Counted from the first letter of the stretch, positions 1 through 8,190 are shown. The stretch: 25,693 bases of DNA from CAYRIH01 sp964424375 (GCA_964424375.1 CAYRIH010000009.1:1-25693), one strand, 5' to 3'. Program-made: numbers and translations. Notes: generated from the sequence alone by a model not told the origin.

Positions 1-329
1 ATATCTCCCTTTTTTAGTCCTAGAGAATTAGCTATTAAGTTGATTCCTTCTGTGGCGTTGCGGGTGAAAATAATTTCCTCTTTCCTTTTGGCTCCAATAA
101 ATTTAGCAATTATTTGTCTGGATGCCTCTGTTTTTTCCCTAACTTTTTTACCCAACTTATAAACTCCACGTTCAGCACAAGTAGAATAATTTTTGTAATA
201 ATCATTAATTGCCTCAATTACTGTTTGAGGCCTGAGTGTTTGGCAAGCATTATCAAAAAAGATAATCGGCTTATTGTTTATCTTTTTTTGTAATATGGGG
301 AAATCTTGCCGGGTTTTTTCTATATTCAT
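1..329 (-). CDS. Cysteine desulfurase, SufS-like class V aminotransferase (3' end beyond the window)
   Basis: The reverse strand from the ATG at 329 reads about 109 codons without a stop to the window edge. The start MNIEKTRQDFPILQ is followed by KPIIFFDNACQTLRP (counterpart of the SufS YLDNAATSQKP segment), then CAERGVYKLGKKVREKTEASR and IIFTRNATEGINLIANSLGL, which is the FTRGTTEAINLVA segment that helps hold the PLP phosphate. Known role of the family: PLP-dependent removal of sulfur from cysteine to supply Fe-S cluster assembly or tRNA thiolation. The PLP lysine and the active-site cysteine lie outside the window, so activity cannot be judged and SufS cannot be separated from related class V aminotransferases. 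No Shine-Dalgarno sequence is evident. The gene follows tRNA-Pro on the same strand with about 120 bases between. Confidence 0.85.
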   Translation of the reverse strand, partial: MNIEKTRQDFPILQKKINNKPIIFFDNACQTLRPQTVIEAINDYYKNYSTCAERGVYKLGKKVREKTEASRQIIAKFIGAKRKEEIIFTRNATEGINLIANSLGLKKGD

Positions 330-353
330 GTTGTATAGAGCTTTTTATTACTG

Positions 354-370
354 GGGACGTCGAACGTCCC
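354..370. repeat. Short hairpin GGGACGT-CGA-ACGTCCC
   Basis: A perfect 7-bp inverted repeat with a 3-base loop, 25 bases upstream of the cysteine desulfurase start. No T-run follows on either strand, so it is not a standard terminator. It may be an operator, an mRNA 5' structure, or one copy of an interspersed palindrome family. Only one copy occurs here. Confidence 0.5.
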
Positions 371-421
371 ACACATCTCACGTAGCCTGCCACTTATTAA
401 GAACATCAAGGGTGGCCCATG

Positions 422-449
422 CTTCGTTCTGCTGTACAGCAGAACGAAG
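422..449. repeat. 28-bp perfect palindrome abutting the tRNA-Pro 3' end (core TTCTGCTGTACAGCAGAA)
   Basis: The sequence is its own reverse complement over 28 bases, built as CTTCG plus the 18-base core plus CGAAG. It begins two bases after the encoded CCA of tRNA-Pro, reading along the minus strand. The same core, with changes in the loop, recurs at 601-620, within the two 126-bp elements (11108-11126 and 24637-24655), and in degenerate form at 11251-11268. No T-run follows, so it is better read as a dispersed palindromic element that may also act as a processing or weak termination hairpin. Confidence 0.7.
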
Positions 450-451
450 AC

Positions 452-528
452 TGGTCGGGGTGAGAGGATTCGAACCTCCGATCTCCGCGTCCCAAACGCG
501 GCGCCTTAAGCCACTAGGCCACACCCCG
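452..528 (-). tRNA. tRNA-Pro (anticodon TGG), CCA encoded
   Basis: The minus strand folds into a full cloverleaf. Acceptor CGGGGTG (528-522) pairs with CACCCCG (462-456). The anticodon stem CCGCG/CGCGG holds the loop TTTGGGA, giving anticodon TGG. The T-arm has GGTTCGAATCC. The discriminator A at 455 is followed by encoded CCA (454-452). The C1-G72 acceptor pair is typical of bacterial tRNA-Pro. A broken copy of its 5' half lies just upstream at 592-659. Confidence 0.95.
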
Positions 529-558
529 ATGAATATACTGCGTGTGTAATTTAACCAA
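519..558. repeat. 40-bp direct repeat, copy 1 (tRNA-Pro 5' end plus its upstream flank)
   Basis: Bases 519-558 are identical to 620-659 (offset 101). The repeat takes in the first ten bases of tRNA-Pro and 30 bases of its 5' flank, so the flank that would carry the tRNA promoter is present twice. Confidence 0.9.
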
Positions 559-591
559 TATACATCAATGTTTAATAAGAATTCCAACTTT

Positions 592-659
592 GCGCCTTAA
601 GTTCTGCTGTCCAGCAGAACCACACCCCGATGAATATACTGCGTGTGTAATTTAACCAA
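592..659 (-). pseudogene. Broken copy of the tRNA-Pro 5' half with a hairpin in place of the D-arm segment
   Basis: GCGCCTTAAG at 592-601 repeats 501-510 of tRNA-Pro, and 620-659 repeats 519-558. Between them the eight tRNA bases 511-518 are replaced by 18 bases (602-619). With one base on each side these form the 20-base hairpin GTTCTGCTGTCCAGCAGAAC (601-620), with a 9-bp stem. The 5' acceptor strand survives, but the D-arm is disrupted, the anticodon region is only vaguely similar, and there is no T-arm. It looks like a tandem duplication whose upstream copy was invaded or repaired with the palindromic core seen elsewhere in the window. It is not expected to make a functional tRNA. Confidence 0.65.
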
Positions 660-661
660 AT

Positions 662-2722
662 TTAATTTGTAATGTCCAGATAAAATTGTTCGACCTTCTG
701 TATTTCTTCTGGTTTTGTTAGTTTATCTAATAATAGTTTAATATTTTTTGGGTCAAATCCTAGATCAACAGCTTTTTGCGTAAACATTATTCCCTTATCA
801 ATTTCTCCAGTTGATATATAAAAGAATCCTGTTAAAGCATATAATTCCTTGTTATTAGGAATTAACAATAAAGCTCTATCTAATTTGATCTTTGCTTTAG
901 TCTTGTCATGTAAATCAATATACATCTTTCCCCAATGGAAGTATGCTTCTCCGTTTCGGGGCGAAAGTTGAGCAGATTTCTGAAAATGATATTCAGCCTT
1001 TTTTAAAAGATTAGGATAAGATTTAGATAGCCTACCATAATAAATGCCGAACATTAAGTGGTAATAACTATGGTATGGTTCTGTAATGAAATTGTCATTT
1101 ATTATCTCATTTGTATAGTTGTAAAAATTACCTAGTGTCTGTTCCTGGTTATTAGTGGGATTATTGAGTGCCAAGACAGCCATTTGTGTTCGTATAGTAT
1201 TAGAAACAAAAGATTTATAAGATAAGGATTGTTTAAAGCTATTAAGAGATTTATCAACCTTACCTTGATAAAATTCTATAACTCCTTTGCTGGCAGTATC
1301 AACAGCTAAAACAGGTTTGATAATTGAGTAATATGAGAGGGCTATAATTGTAATTAGAATAATAGGGGATATAGCTTTGAAAAAAATGCTAGTGGTGGAT
1401 GGGGTAATTGATTTTAATATCAAGTTATTTGTCCAAGCTAAAGCTAATAATAACCATAGAATGTTTACAACTAAATGAAATGCTGTTATTGCATATATCG
1501 CATAGGCCAATATACTACCAGTGAATCCTATGGTTATCCATAATTGATTAGATCTATCTTTGATAGAGGATTTGAATATTTGTTTTAAATTTATGGCTAA
1601 TGATAAGAAAATAATCAGTAGATATATTATTAGAGCTGTTATTCCTCCTGTTACAGCCATATCAATATATTCATTGTGAGCCTTATCGAGATGTGTTTCT
1701 TGAAAAGATATATTCTTCGACCCGGAGATTGGTTTATAATATTTATTGAATGCTATTTTAAAGTTTTCAAGTCCCCAACCGATAATAGGTTTCTCTTTAA
1801 AAGCTTGTAATCCAATTGACCAAGTATGTAGTCGACGCTCTATAGAAGTGGTGCTTATAATATTATTTTTCCAGGATTCACTGCCTGGACTGTTTAGTAA
1901 GTTTATGTACAATGAAGCAATTATTATAACCAAGAATAAAGAAACTACAGATATTACTTTTATTATTTTTAGATTAAAGATTTGACGTTTGTATTTATAG
2001 AAGTATAAACAAAATACTAATAATATTGCCAGGAAGGCGGCTATCCAAGAACCTCTAGAAAATGTAAAGAATAAAGCAGTAACGCCTAAAATTAAAGCTA
2101 GAAAAGATATAATTTTAAAGGCCGAGCGCTTTTTGTTTAAAATGTATGATAAGACTAAGGGTAAGGATATGGCTAAATATCCACCCAGGAATACAGGGTT
2201 GCCCAAACTACCATTAGCTCTATAGTTTATTGATGTATCATCTATAAACCACAGCTTATAAAGGGCATAGATACTGATGATGATTATCCCTGATATGGCG
2301 ATCTTGATGATAGTTTGCCAATTGTTTTTATTTCTTGCTACACCAGAAACTATTACAAAGAAAGCGAAATAATAGAACCAGGTTAAGAGGCCATCCATTC
2401 TGTTAAATGATCCCCATAGGCTGGTATGTGGTTGAGGCGAGAGGATAGTAGATAATGTAAATACTAATATTAAAGCTAGAAATAACCATCCAATCTTACT
2501 AAATCGGGGTATAAATTGGCGATCAAAATATATCAAGATGGAATATATAACGACTAATATCGTAGTTAAGCTGTAAAAGAGCATGGTTTTTAAAAAAATC
2601 ATCCCAATAAAAATTGATTGGGTGAACAAAAAAGGTACGAGAATTAAGATTATACCTATTAGCCATACTGCTGTTAGATGTAGACTTTTAGATAGTCTTT
2701 TAATTTGTTCTTTTGTTAACAT
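662..2722 (-). CDS. O-antigen ligase/polymerase-like membrane protein with C-terminal TPRs
   Basis: 686 residues. About a dozen hydrophobic segments fill residues 15-475, followed by a soluble C-terminal part. Family-typical features are GNPVFLGGYLA (about 174-184), FSRGSWIAAF (221-230) at the end of a membrane helix, and the large periplasmic-type loop with GWGLENF (315-321) and DKAHNEYIDMAVTGG (346-360). The loop histidine and the SRG arginine match residues important in WaaL/PglL-type enzymes. Residues about 580-670 hold TPR-like repeats, an arrangement common in the Wzy_C/PglL group. Likely role: transfer or polymerisation of a lipid-linked glycan on the outer face of the membrane. A -10-like TATACT (reverse strand, 2734-2729) lies so close to the ATG that the mRNA could be nearly leaderless. 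Ligase, polymerase and protein O-oligosaccharyltransferase cannot be told apart from sequence. Confidence 0.8.
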   Translation of the reverse strand: MLTKEQIKRLSKSLHLTAVWLIGIILILVPFLFTQSIFIGMIFLKTMLFYSLTTILVVIYSILIYFDRQFIPRFSKIGWLFLALILVFTLSTILSPQPHTSLWGSFNRMDGLLTWFYYFAFFVIVSGVARNKNNWQTIIKIAISGIIIISIYALYKLWFIDDTSINYRANGSLGNPVFLGGYLAISLPLVLSYILNKKRSAFKIISFLALILGVTALFFTFSRGSWIAAFLAILLVFCLYFYKYKRQIFNLKIIKVISVVSLFLVIIIASLYINLLNSPGSESWKNNIISTTSIERRLHTWSIGLQAFKEKPIIGWGLENFKIAFNKYYKPISGSKNISFQETHLDKAHNEYIDMAVTGGITALIIYLLIIFLSLAINLKQIFKSSIKDRSNQLWITIGFTGSILAYAIYAITAFHLVVNILWLLLALAWTNNLILKSITPSTTSIFFKAISPIILITIIALSYYSIIKPVLAVDTASKGVIEFYQGKVDKSLNSFKQSLSYKSFVSNTIRTQMAVLALNNPTNNQEQTLGNFYNYTNEIINDNFITEPYHSYYHLMFGIYYGRLSKSYPNLLKKAEYHFQKSAQLSPRNGEAYFHWGKMYIDLHDKTKAKIKLDRALLLIPNNKELYALTGFFYISTGEIDKGIMFTQKAVDLGFDPKNIKLLLDKLTKPEEIQKVEQFYLDITN

Positions 2723-2755
2723 AATTAAAGTATAGAGTAATTAATTGAAAAAGTC

Positions 2756-2784
2756 TTGACAGTATTTTAATACTATGATATAAT
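2756..2784 (+). promoter_or_regulatory. Consensus sigma-70 promoter for the small WxL-like gene
   Basis: TTGACA (2756-2761), a 17-base spacer and TATAAT (2779-2784), both hexamers perfect. The predicted transcript start near 2791 leaves a 5' leader of about 30 bases without a Shine-Dalgarno sequence before the ATG at 2823. The strength suggests an abundant surface protein. Confidence 0.85.
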
Positions 2785-2822
2785 AAAATAATGATGAAAA
2801 ATAGTTTTCATTAAAAATAAAA

Positions 2823-3416
2823 ATGAAAAACACAATTATTCAAAAAATAGAAAATCAAATCAGGCAGCAGTTGTTCGGGACTCTTATGTTGGTAGTGGCT
2901 GGATTGATGTTAATTAATAGTTTTGGTTTAATTCATGCACAGACTGATTTAACCAATTTAACCTTTAACGTAACAGAAGGTGGTTTCACTATTGCTAATG
3001 TTCCTACTACTATGGAATTTGCTAGCCAGGTCTATGGTGTTGCTGCTAATGTTACAGGTAACGAATGGGTAAATGGTCCTCAGGTTACTGATTATCGAGG
3101 TAGTGGCACAGCCTGGTCAGTGGCAGTGGCTACTAATAATTTTCAAGAATCAGGGGGTAATATTATCGATGCTGATAAATTAACTCTTTATCAAGATACA
3201 GAGGGGGTATTATATAATGTTGAAAACTCTGCTACTAATGCCTATATAGCTATCGGTAGTAATGGTACTCTTAATGATACTGGTGCGACTTTGATAAATG
3301 GCTCTACCCAGGCGTCGGGTATAGTTCAGTTTGATAATGGCTTTGTTAATTTAGTTGTTAGTGATTCGGTAGCCCAAGGTGATTATGGAGCTATTATGAC
3401 CTTTACTCTTTCGTAA
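2823..3416 (+). CDS. Small secreted WxL-like surface protein
   Basis: 197 residues. A signal peptide is clear: basic start, hydrophobic core at about 19-36, and likely cleavage after IHAQ near residue 41. The mature part is Asn/Thr/Gly-rich and beta-like. VTDYRGSGTAWSVAVAT (88-104) matches the first WxL-domain signature (D-x-RG-x-G-x-G-W-x-L-x-V-T), with Val where Leu is usual. The C-terminus GDYGAIMTFTLS matches the second signature (Y-x-x-x-LTWTL), with Phe replacing Trp. The same terminal pattern ends the 938-residue protein at 8190-11006, and a DUF916-like partner is encoded at 6763. WxL domains are known from Firmicutes, where they bind peptidoglycan non-covalently. The assignment here rests on motif pattern only. 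It is a monocistronic unit between a perfect promoter and a terminator. Confidence 0.65.
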   Translation: MKNTIIQKIENQIRQQLFGTLMLVVAGLMLINSFGLIHAQTDLTNLTFNVTEGGFTIANVPTTMEFASQVYGVAANVTGNEWVNGPQVTDYRGSGTAWSVAVATNNFQESGGNIIDADKLTLYQDTEGVLYNVENSATNAYIAIGSNGTLNDTGATLINGSTQASGIVQFDNGFVNLVVSDSVAQGDYGAIMTFTLS

Positions 3417-3459
3417 GTTAAACAACAGCCAGAATTATTTATTGTTTATAGAAGAATTT

Positions 3460-3490
3460 AAAAGTGGTTTTCTAAGGAAAACTGCTTTTT
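3460..3490 (+). terminator. Rho-independent terminator after the small WxL-like gene
   Basis: A 13-bp stem (3460-3472 with 3477-3489, including two G-U pairs), the loop TAAG, and a T-run at 3486-3490. It separates the strongly expressed small gene from the glycosyltransferase operon that starts at 3521. Confidence 0.8.
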
Positions 3491-3520
3491 AATTATATTA
3501 TCGTCAATTACAATATAATT

Positions 3521-5197
3521 ATGAATTCTGTGCTGGGTTTATTGAAGTCATTGAAGAAACCTCAAATTCAAGATATATATTATTGTTTTGCTAATAGATC
3601 AGAACGATATTGGTTGGGGGTGTTAGCCGTCTTGGTAATTATTAGCCGGTGGCTTGGGCATATGCAATATTTGTATTTGTCTGATTCCGTTAGATATGCT
3701 TTGGCTTTGGATAGATATGATGTTACTCTTCATCAGCCTCATCCCCCTGGGTATGCTCTCTATATTTTATTTGTTAAACCTTTTTATTGGCTGATTGGTG
3801 ATGCTAATCTTGCTCTGATAGTTGTGAGTATTATCTTTTCGGTATTGGCTTTATATACAGTATTTTATTTAGCCAAGCGCATCTATGGCAGTAAAGTTGC
3901 CTGGGTTAGTGTTTTATTATTTATTACTGGTTCGTTGGTGTGGTTCCATGGCCAAGTGGCATTGAATTATATAACAGATGCTTTCTTCGCAGCTTTGTTT
4001 GGAATCTATGCCTATGATTCATTAAAGCAATCCAAAGAATCAAATTTGTTTAAAGCTAGTTTAGCTCTAGCTATTGGTGGGGGTTTTCGGCCTACTTTGG
4101 TAATTTTTATGCTGCCGTTATGGTTATGGATAATTCTGCGTCGCAGGAGTGTAAAACTTTTTTTGATCAATTCTAGTATTATATTGGCTGTTACTTTAGC
4201 TTGGTTAATACCAGCTGTATTGTTGAGTGGCGGTATTGAAAGCTTTTGGAATACTGTTCAGAGCCTTATTTTTAATAAATCAGGCCTCTATTCTTTTTCT
4301 GCTGTAATCAGCGGGATAGAACCGATGTGGAAACAGCTAAATATGGTAGTTAATAATCTGCTTTTGAATTTTGGCTTGGCTTTAGTGTTTGTTGTTTTGT
4401 GGCTGATTTCTTTTGCTGTGCCTCGTCTTGAAGATATAAAGATTAATCTAACTAATTTATCATTTTGGACTCTTTGGATTTTACCTCCTGTCCTTTTCTA
4501 TGTTTTGGTTATTTTTACTCTTTCAGGTTATATCTTAATTATTATTCCTGCTTTGGCTATTGTGATTGCTAAAGTAATTGATGTGGTGGTGAATTCTATT
4601 ATTAAAGTTTTACCTAGTAAACTGCCACTTAAAAAATCGCTATTACCAACAACCTTGTTATCTACTATTGTAATATTTATTGTAGGTTTTAATATCTATC
4701 TCTATATAGTACCTGATCAAAAAGCAGTGGTTGAATTTCGGAAACCAACTCATTTTACAGTTGATAGCATGAATCGAATTTGGGATGAGCTGATTCCGAC
4801 TATTAGAGGGGAGTTTAATCCTCAAGGCACTATTGTAGGTATTAATAAGCCATATCTAACTTGGGGATTGTCACATTTTCAGTATTATCTGCCTCAGTAT
4901 CAAACTTATAGTCGAGTTCTTTGGGGAGTATATAATCCGGATAACAAAAGTTGGTCTATGTCATATACTGGTAAACTTACATTAATAGATACTGTAGATA
5001 TCTATCCTACAGATACCAAGATGATTATCGTTGGTCCAGATTGGTCAATTAGCTCTAGATCTATGAAAGAAGTAATAATACCAAATAATCTGGGTAAAAT
5101 TCTTTATTATGATTTGACTAATTTAGATATTAGAAAGTTAGTTGAGAAAATAGGAAATGTCAGATTTATAGGGGGGGATGAAGATGCCAAAACTTAA
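3521..5197 (+). CDS. GT-C-type membrane glycosyltransferase (GT39/ArnT-like)
   Basis: 558 residues with roughly ten to twelve membrane helices up to about residue 400 and a soluble C-terminal part of about 150 residues. The first extracytoplasmic loop carries an Asp (D55 in SDSVRYA) and HQPHPPGYALY (71-81), which fits the GT-C pattern of an acidic loop residue followed by an H-x-PG-Y-x-L-Y segment (GT39 and DUF2723 groups). Known role of the fold: transfer of a sugar from a polyprenyl-phosphate donor on the outer face of the membrane. Acceptor and sugar are unknown. It overlaps the next gene, another GT-C-like protein, by 20 bases, so the two are probably co-expressed. A TATAAT box at 3514-3519 sits one base before the ATG with a poor -35, so it may be chance or may point to a later start. 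Confidence 0.7.
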   Translation: MNSVLGLLKSLKKPQIQDIYYCFANRSERYWLGVLAVLVIISRWLGHMQYLYLSDSVRYALALDRYDVTLHQPHPPGYALYILFVKPFYWLIGDANLALIVVSIIFSVLALYTVFYLAKRIYGSKVAWVSVLLFITGSLVWFHGQVALNYITDAFFAALFGIYAYDSLKQSKESNLFKASLALAIGGGFRPTLVIFMLPLWLWIILRRRSVKLFLINSSIILAVTLAWLIPAVLLSGGIESFWNTVQSLIFNKSGLYSFSAVISGIEPMWKQLNMVVNNLLLNFGLALVFVVLWLISFAVPRLEDIKINLTNLSFWTLWILPPVLFYVLVIFTLSGYILIIIPALAIVIAKVIDVVVNSIIKVLPSKLPLKKSLLPTTLLSTIVIFIVGFNIYLYIVPDQKAVVEFRKPTHFTVDSMNRIWDELIPTIRGEFNPQGTIVGINKPYLTWGLSHFQYYLPQYQTYSRVLWGVYNPDNKSWSMSYTGKLTLIDTVDIYPTDTKMIIVGPDWSISSRSMKEVIIPNNLGKILYYDLTNLDIRKLVEKIGNVRFIGGDEDAKT

Positions 5198-6695
5198 AGC
5201 TAATTTTAAAATTGGCCTATTTTCAATTATAACTTTTATTTTTGTAGTCTTATTACTGGCGCGTCCGCCCGGGGATCCAGATTTAGGCTGGCATATCAGA
5301 AATGGCCAGGATATTTTAAGATTTGGTGTACCTAAAGGAGATCTTTATTCCCATACTATGTTTGGGTATCCTTGGATCTCCCATGAATGGCTGACTGATG
5401 TCTTGTTATATCTGTCAAATCATTATTTAGGGTTGATTTTTCTTTCTTTAGCATTTGCCTTGATTGCCTTTTTTGCTTATTTCATATCTGCTCGGGTAGC
5501 TAAGGTTAGAATAGAATCTACTCTTATAACTGTACTGATAGCAGCCTTGGTTGCACTGCCAATTGTAGGTATTAGACCTCAAATGCTAACTCTCTTAGGT
5601 TTAGCAATTGTTCTCTGGATTCTCTTTCGCTGGCGAGATAATCCTCAAAGTAAGTTAATCTATTGGCTGATTCCTTTGATGTTGGTATGGGTAAATATGC
5701 ATGGAGGATTTGCAGCTGGCCTGATTTTAATGGGTGTTTTTGGGGCTATTGAATTAATCAAATATTTATTCAAGAGGTTTAAAGTAATTAAAATTGTTAG
5801 TCTAACTATGTCTCCTGTCCAGCTTTGGGAATTAATTGGGGTAGGTATTATTTCGTTTGCTGTTACTTTTATTAATCCTTATACTTGGCGAATCTATGAG
5901 GAATTATTTAGAACTGTTTTCAATGATTTAGTCCGACAAGGCATCTCTGAATGGCTGCCGATTACTTTTAACAGTCCTCAAAGCTATAATCTGATAATAT
6001 ATATTGTTTTTATTACTGTACTTCTGATTTTTTCTTGGAAAAAAGTTGATTCTACTAAAATATGGATCGGAGCAGTTTTTCTTTTGATCTCTTTGAGTAG
6101 TTGGCGCAATATGCCTTTATTCCCATTAGTAACTTTACCTTTGCTTTCTGAAATGATTGAAGCTCTATCTCCAAAAGGAATCTATTATCATTTACGTTCT
6201 GTTTGGATGATTGGGCTGGCAGTTATTTTGTTGGTTTATGTTGGTTATGATCGTTATCATACGGTTGTGCCTTTATCTACTAATGAGGCACTTTTTAATA
6301 CTATACAGAGATATCCTTATAATGCTGTTCAATATATCAAAGAGAATAAATTGCCTGGCAAAATGTTTAATGAATACAACTGGGGGGGTTATTTAATTTG
6401 GAAGTTGCCTGAAAAGAAAGTGTTTATTGATGGAAGAATGGCAATTTGGCGAACCGAAGATCAAAATATATTTGAGGAATATTTAGTATTGTCGGGGGCC
6501 ATATCTAAGATACCAACAATAGATGAAGATACTACTGCTATATTGGATAAATATGAGATTGATTTAGCATTGATGTATAAAGATAGATCTTTTAAAAATT
6601 ATTTTTTATCTCACAATGATAAATGGACATTGGTTTATGGGGATTCGTTAGCGCTTATTTTCCAAAGAATAGATTCTATTAATGATGTAAATTAG
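5178..6695 (+). CDS. Polytopic membrane protein, GT-C-like
   Basis: 505 residues with about ten membrane helices. The first loop has PPGDPDLGWHIRNG (30-43) and, after a short interval, GYPWISHEWLTDVL (63-76). This DPDL-x-WH plus PW-x-HEWL pattern marks a widespread family of uncharacterised bacterial membrane proteins that resemble GT-C glycosyltransferases, with an acidic first loop. The C-terminal soluble part has NEYNWGGYLIW and KKVFIDGRM (about 398-425), also typical of that family. The start overlaps the previous gene by 20 bases. A run of seven G (5171-5177) lies directly before the ATG at 5178 and six bases further from a second ATG at 5184, so the second ATG may be the real start. Function is inferred from fold and neighbours only. 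Confidence 0.65.
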   Translation: MKMPKLKANFKIGLFSIITFIFVVLLLARPPGDPDLGWHIRNGQDILRFGVPKGDLYSHTMFGYPWISHEWLTDVLLYLSNHYLGLIFLSLAFALIAFFAYFISARVAKVRIESTLITVLIAALVALPIVGIRPQMLTLLGLAIVLWILFRWRDNPQSKLIYWLIPLMLVWVNMHGGFAAGLILMGVFGAIELIKYLFKRFKVIKIVSLTMSPVQLWELIGVGIISFAVTFINPYTWRIYEELFRTVFNDLVRQGISEWLPITFNSPQSYNLIIYIVFITVLLIFSWKKVDSTKIWIGAVFLLISLSSWRNMPLFPLVTLPLLSEMIEALSPKGIYYHLRSVWMIGLAVILLVYVGYDRYHTVVPLSTNEALFNTIQRYPYNAVQYIKENKLPGKMFNEYNWGGYLIWKLPEKKVFIDGRMAIWRTEDQNIFEEYLVLSGAISKIPTIDEDTTAILDKYEIDLALMYKDRSFKNYFLSHNDKWTLVYGDSLALIFQRIDSINDVN

Positions 6696-6762
6696 ACATT
6701 ATTCAACCAAATAAGATTACAACAGATGTTATACTATATTTGATACCTATTTTCAAAGAAAT

Positions 6763-8190
6763 ATGAGGGGAACAAAATTATTTTTCAAGGTCCAGGTTCT
6801 ATCTTTAGTGATAGCTGTGTTGTTATCGAATATTGGTTTTGTAGGTGCCATGGAAAGTCATGGTATTGGTGTTTTGCCAACTACGACTAAAGATTATCCT
6901 AGCGCCCGCTCTTGGTTTGTATATGAAGCTGAACCCGGAACGATAATTAAAGACCGAGCAAAAATTAGTAACAATACTAATGAGACTAAAACCTTAACTG
7001 TGGCTGCTTTAGATGGCGCGGTTACCGGTAGTGGTGGCTATACTTTAATTGGCAGCAAGGAGAATAACAAAGATATAGGTACTTGGGTGACTCTTGAGAA
7101 AGAAGAGGTTACTTTAGCTCCTAAAACTAGTGTTATTTTAGGTTTTACAGTAACAGTACCAGAAGGTGCAGATGTTGGCAGTCATCCTGGAGGGATAGTA
7201 ATTTGGGAACAACCATCTGAGAGTAGTAGAAAAGGTAAGCAGATAACTATAGTAACTCGAGTTGCTGCTAGAATGTATCTGACTGTACCAGGGGATATCG
7301 TCCGGAAACTTGAGGTTGAGAATGTGCGTCATTCTATTAATCGTGGTGTCCTATATTTTTGGATGACTTTTCATAATAAAGGAAATATTCAGTTAACACC
7401 CGAAACAGATATTACTCTCCGAGGTATCTTTGGCAAGATTGGGACACAGGAAAAATCTCAATATGGCTTGGTTTTGCGAGGTGGGACAATTACTTCACGA
7501 GTTCCATGGCAGAACAAAATTCCGTCTTTTGGCAGATTTGTAGCTGATTTTAGAATTCATTATGGCGAAAAAGATTTTAAAGGTGCTTATGTACTGGATG
7601 AATATATAGATGTTCGATATGTATTTTGGATAATTCCTTGGATTAAGATATTGATGTGGCTAGGTATAGTAGTGTTGCTATACTTCTTACGTAATTTATG
7701 GTTATGGCTGACTATCCAGCAAAGATTAAATACTAAAACTAAAAGGCATACTGTCAAAAAAGGAGAAAATCTAAGCATTATTGCCAATCTCTATAATATA
7801 AACGCTAAAAAGGTTGCTAGATTTAATTTATTAAAATGGCCATACGATTTACATGAAGATGATATTTTATTAATTCCTTTGGGGATGATGACTAAAACAG
7901 AAAGATTGGCTAGTAAATCTACTAAAACTGACCCAAGGATTTCTATTAAATTAGAACCAGTTGTTGTAGAACCGGGTGATTCTGTTAAGGATGTAGCAGA
8001 ATTTGCCAATACTACCGTAAAGGAAATCATTGAGCTTAATCATTTACGCTGGCCATATAGATTAAAAGAAGGACAGGAATTATTGATTCCGGTTCAAGTA
8101 TCTTCAGAAATTAAAAAAAATCAAAAAGTTGTTAAACCAAAGATTTTGTCTAAAAAGCGAATTAAGAGACAACGAAGAAAGAAAAAATAA
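6763..8190 (+). CDS. DUF916-like (WxL-interacting) surface protein with a membrane helix and two LysM domains
   Basis: 475 residues. Signal peptide about 1-30. Residues 48-150 look like the DUF916 Ig-like domain: a start at SWFVYEAEPGTIIKDRAKISN, then TWVTLEKEEVTLAPKTSVILGFTVTVPEGA and HPGGIVIW, equivalent to the family's WV-x-L, LKPGE and GGI-x-V elements. Residues 160-285 resemble the following DUF3324-type domain. A membrane helix is at 287-315. Then come two LysM-like domains, HTVKKGENLSIIANLYNI...ILLIPL (329-373) and VVEPGDSVKDVAEFAN...ELLIPV (401-444), and a very basic tail. In Firmicutes, DUF916/DUF3324 proteins bind WxL proteins and peptidoglycan and end shortly after the helix, so the LysM extension is unusual. 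It is coupled to the next gene (TAATG overlap), which encodes a WxL-like partner. Confidence 0.65.
   Translation: MRGTKLFFKVQVLSLVIAVLLSNIGFVGAMESHGIGVLPTTTKDYPSARSWFVYEAEPGTIIKDRAKISNNTNETKTLTVAALDGAVTGSGGYTLIGSKENNKDIGTWVTLEKEEVTLAPKTSVILGFTVTVPEGADVGSHPGGIVIWEQPSESSRKGKQITIVTRVAARMYLTVPGDIVRKLEVENVRHSINRGVLYFWMTFHNKGNIQLTPETDITLRGIFGKIGTQEKSQYGLVLRGGTITSRVPWQNKIPSFGRFVADFRIHYGEKDFKGAYVLDEYIDVRYVFWIIPWIKILMWLGIVVLLYFLRNLWLWLTIQQRLNTKTKRHTVKKGENLSIIANLYNINAKKVARFNLLKWPYDLHEDDILLIPLGMMTKTERLASKSTKTDPRISIKLEPVVVEPGDSVKDVAEFANTTVKEIIELNHLRWPYRLKEGQELLIPVQVSSEIKKNQKVVKPKILSKKRIKRQRRKKK

Noticed and set aside
274..549. Open frame of 91 codons across the cysteine desulfurase start and tRNA-Pro
   Set aside because: It reads through the antisense of a tRNA (the GVRGFEPP stretch is a well-known tRNA artefact) and overlaps a gene on the other strand.
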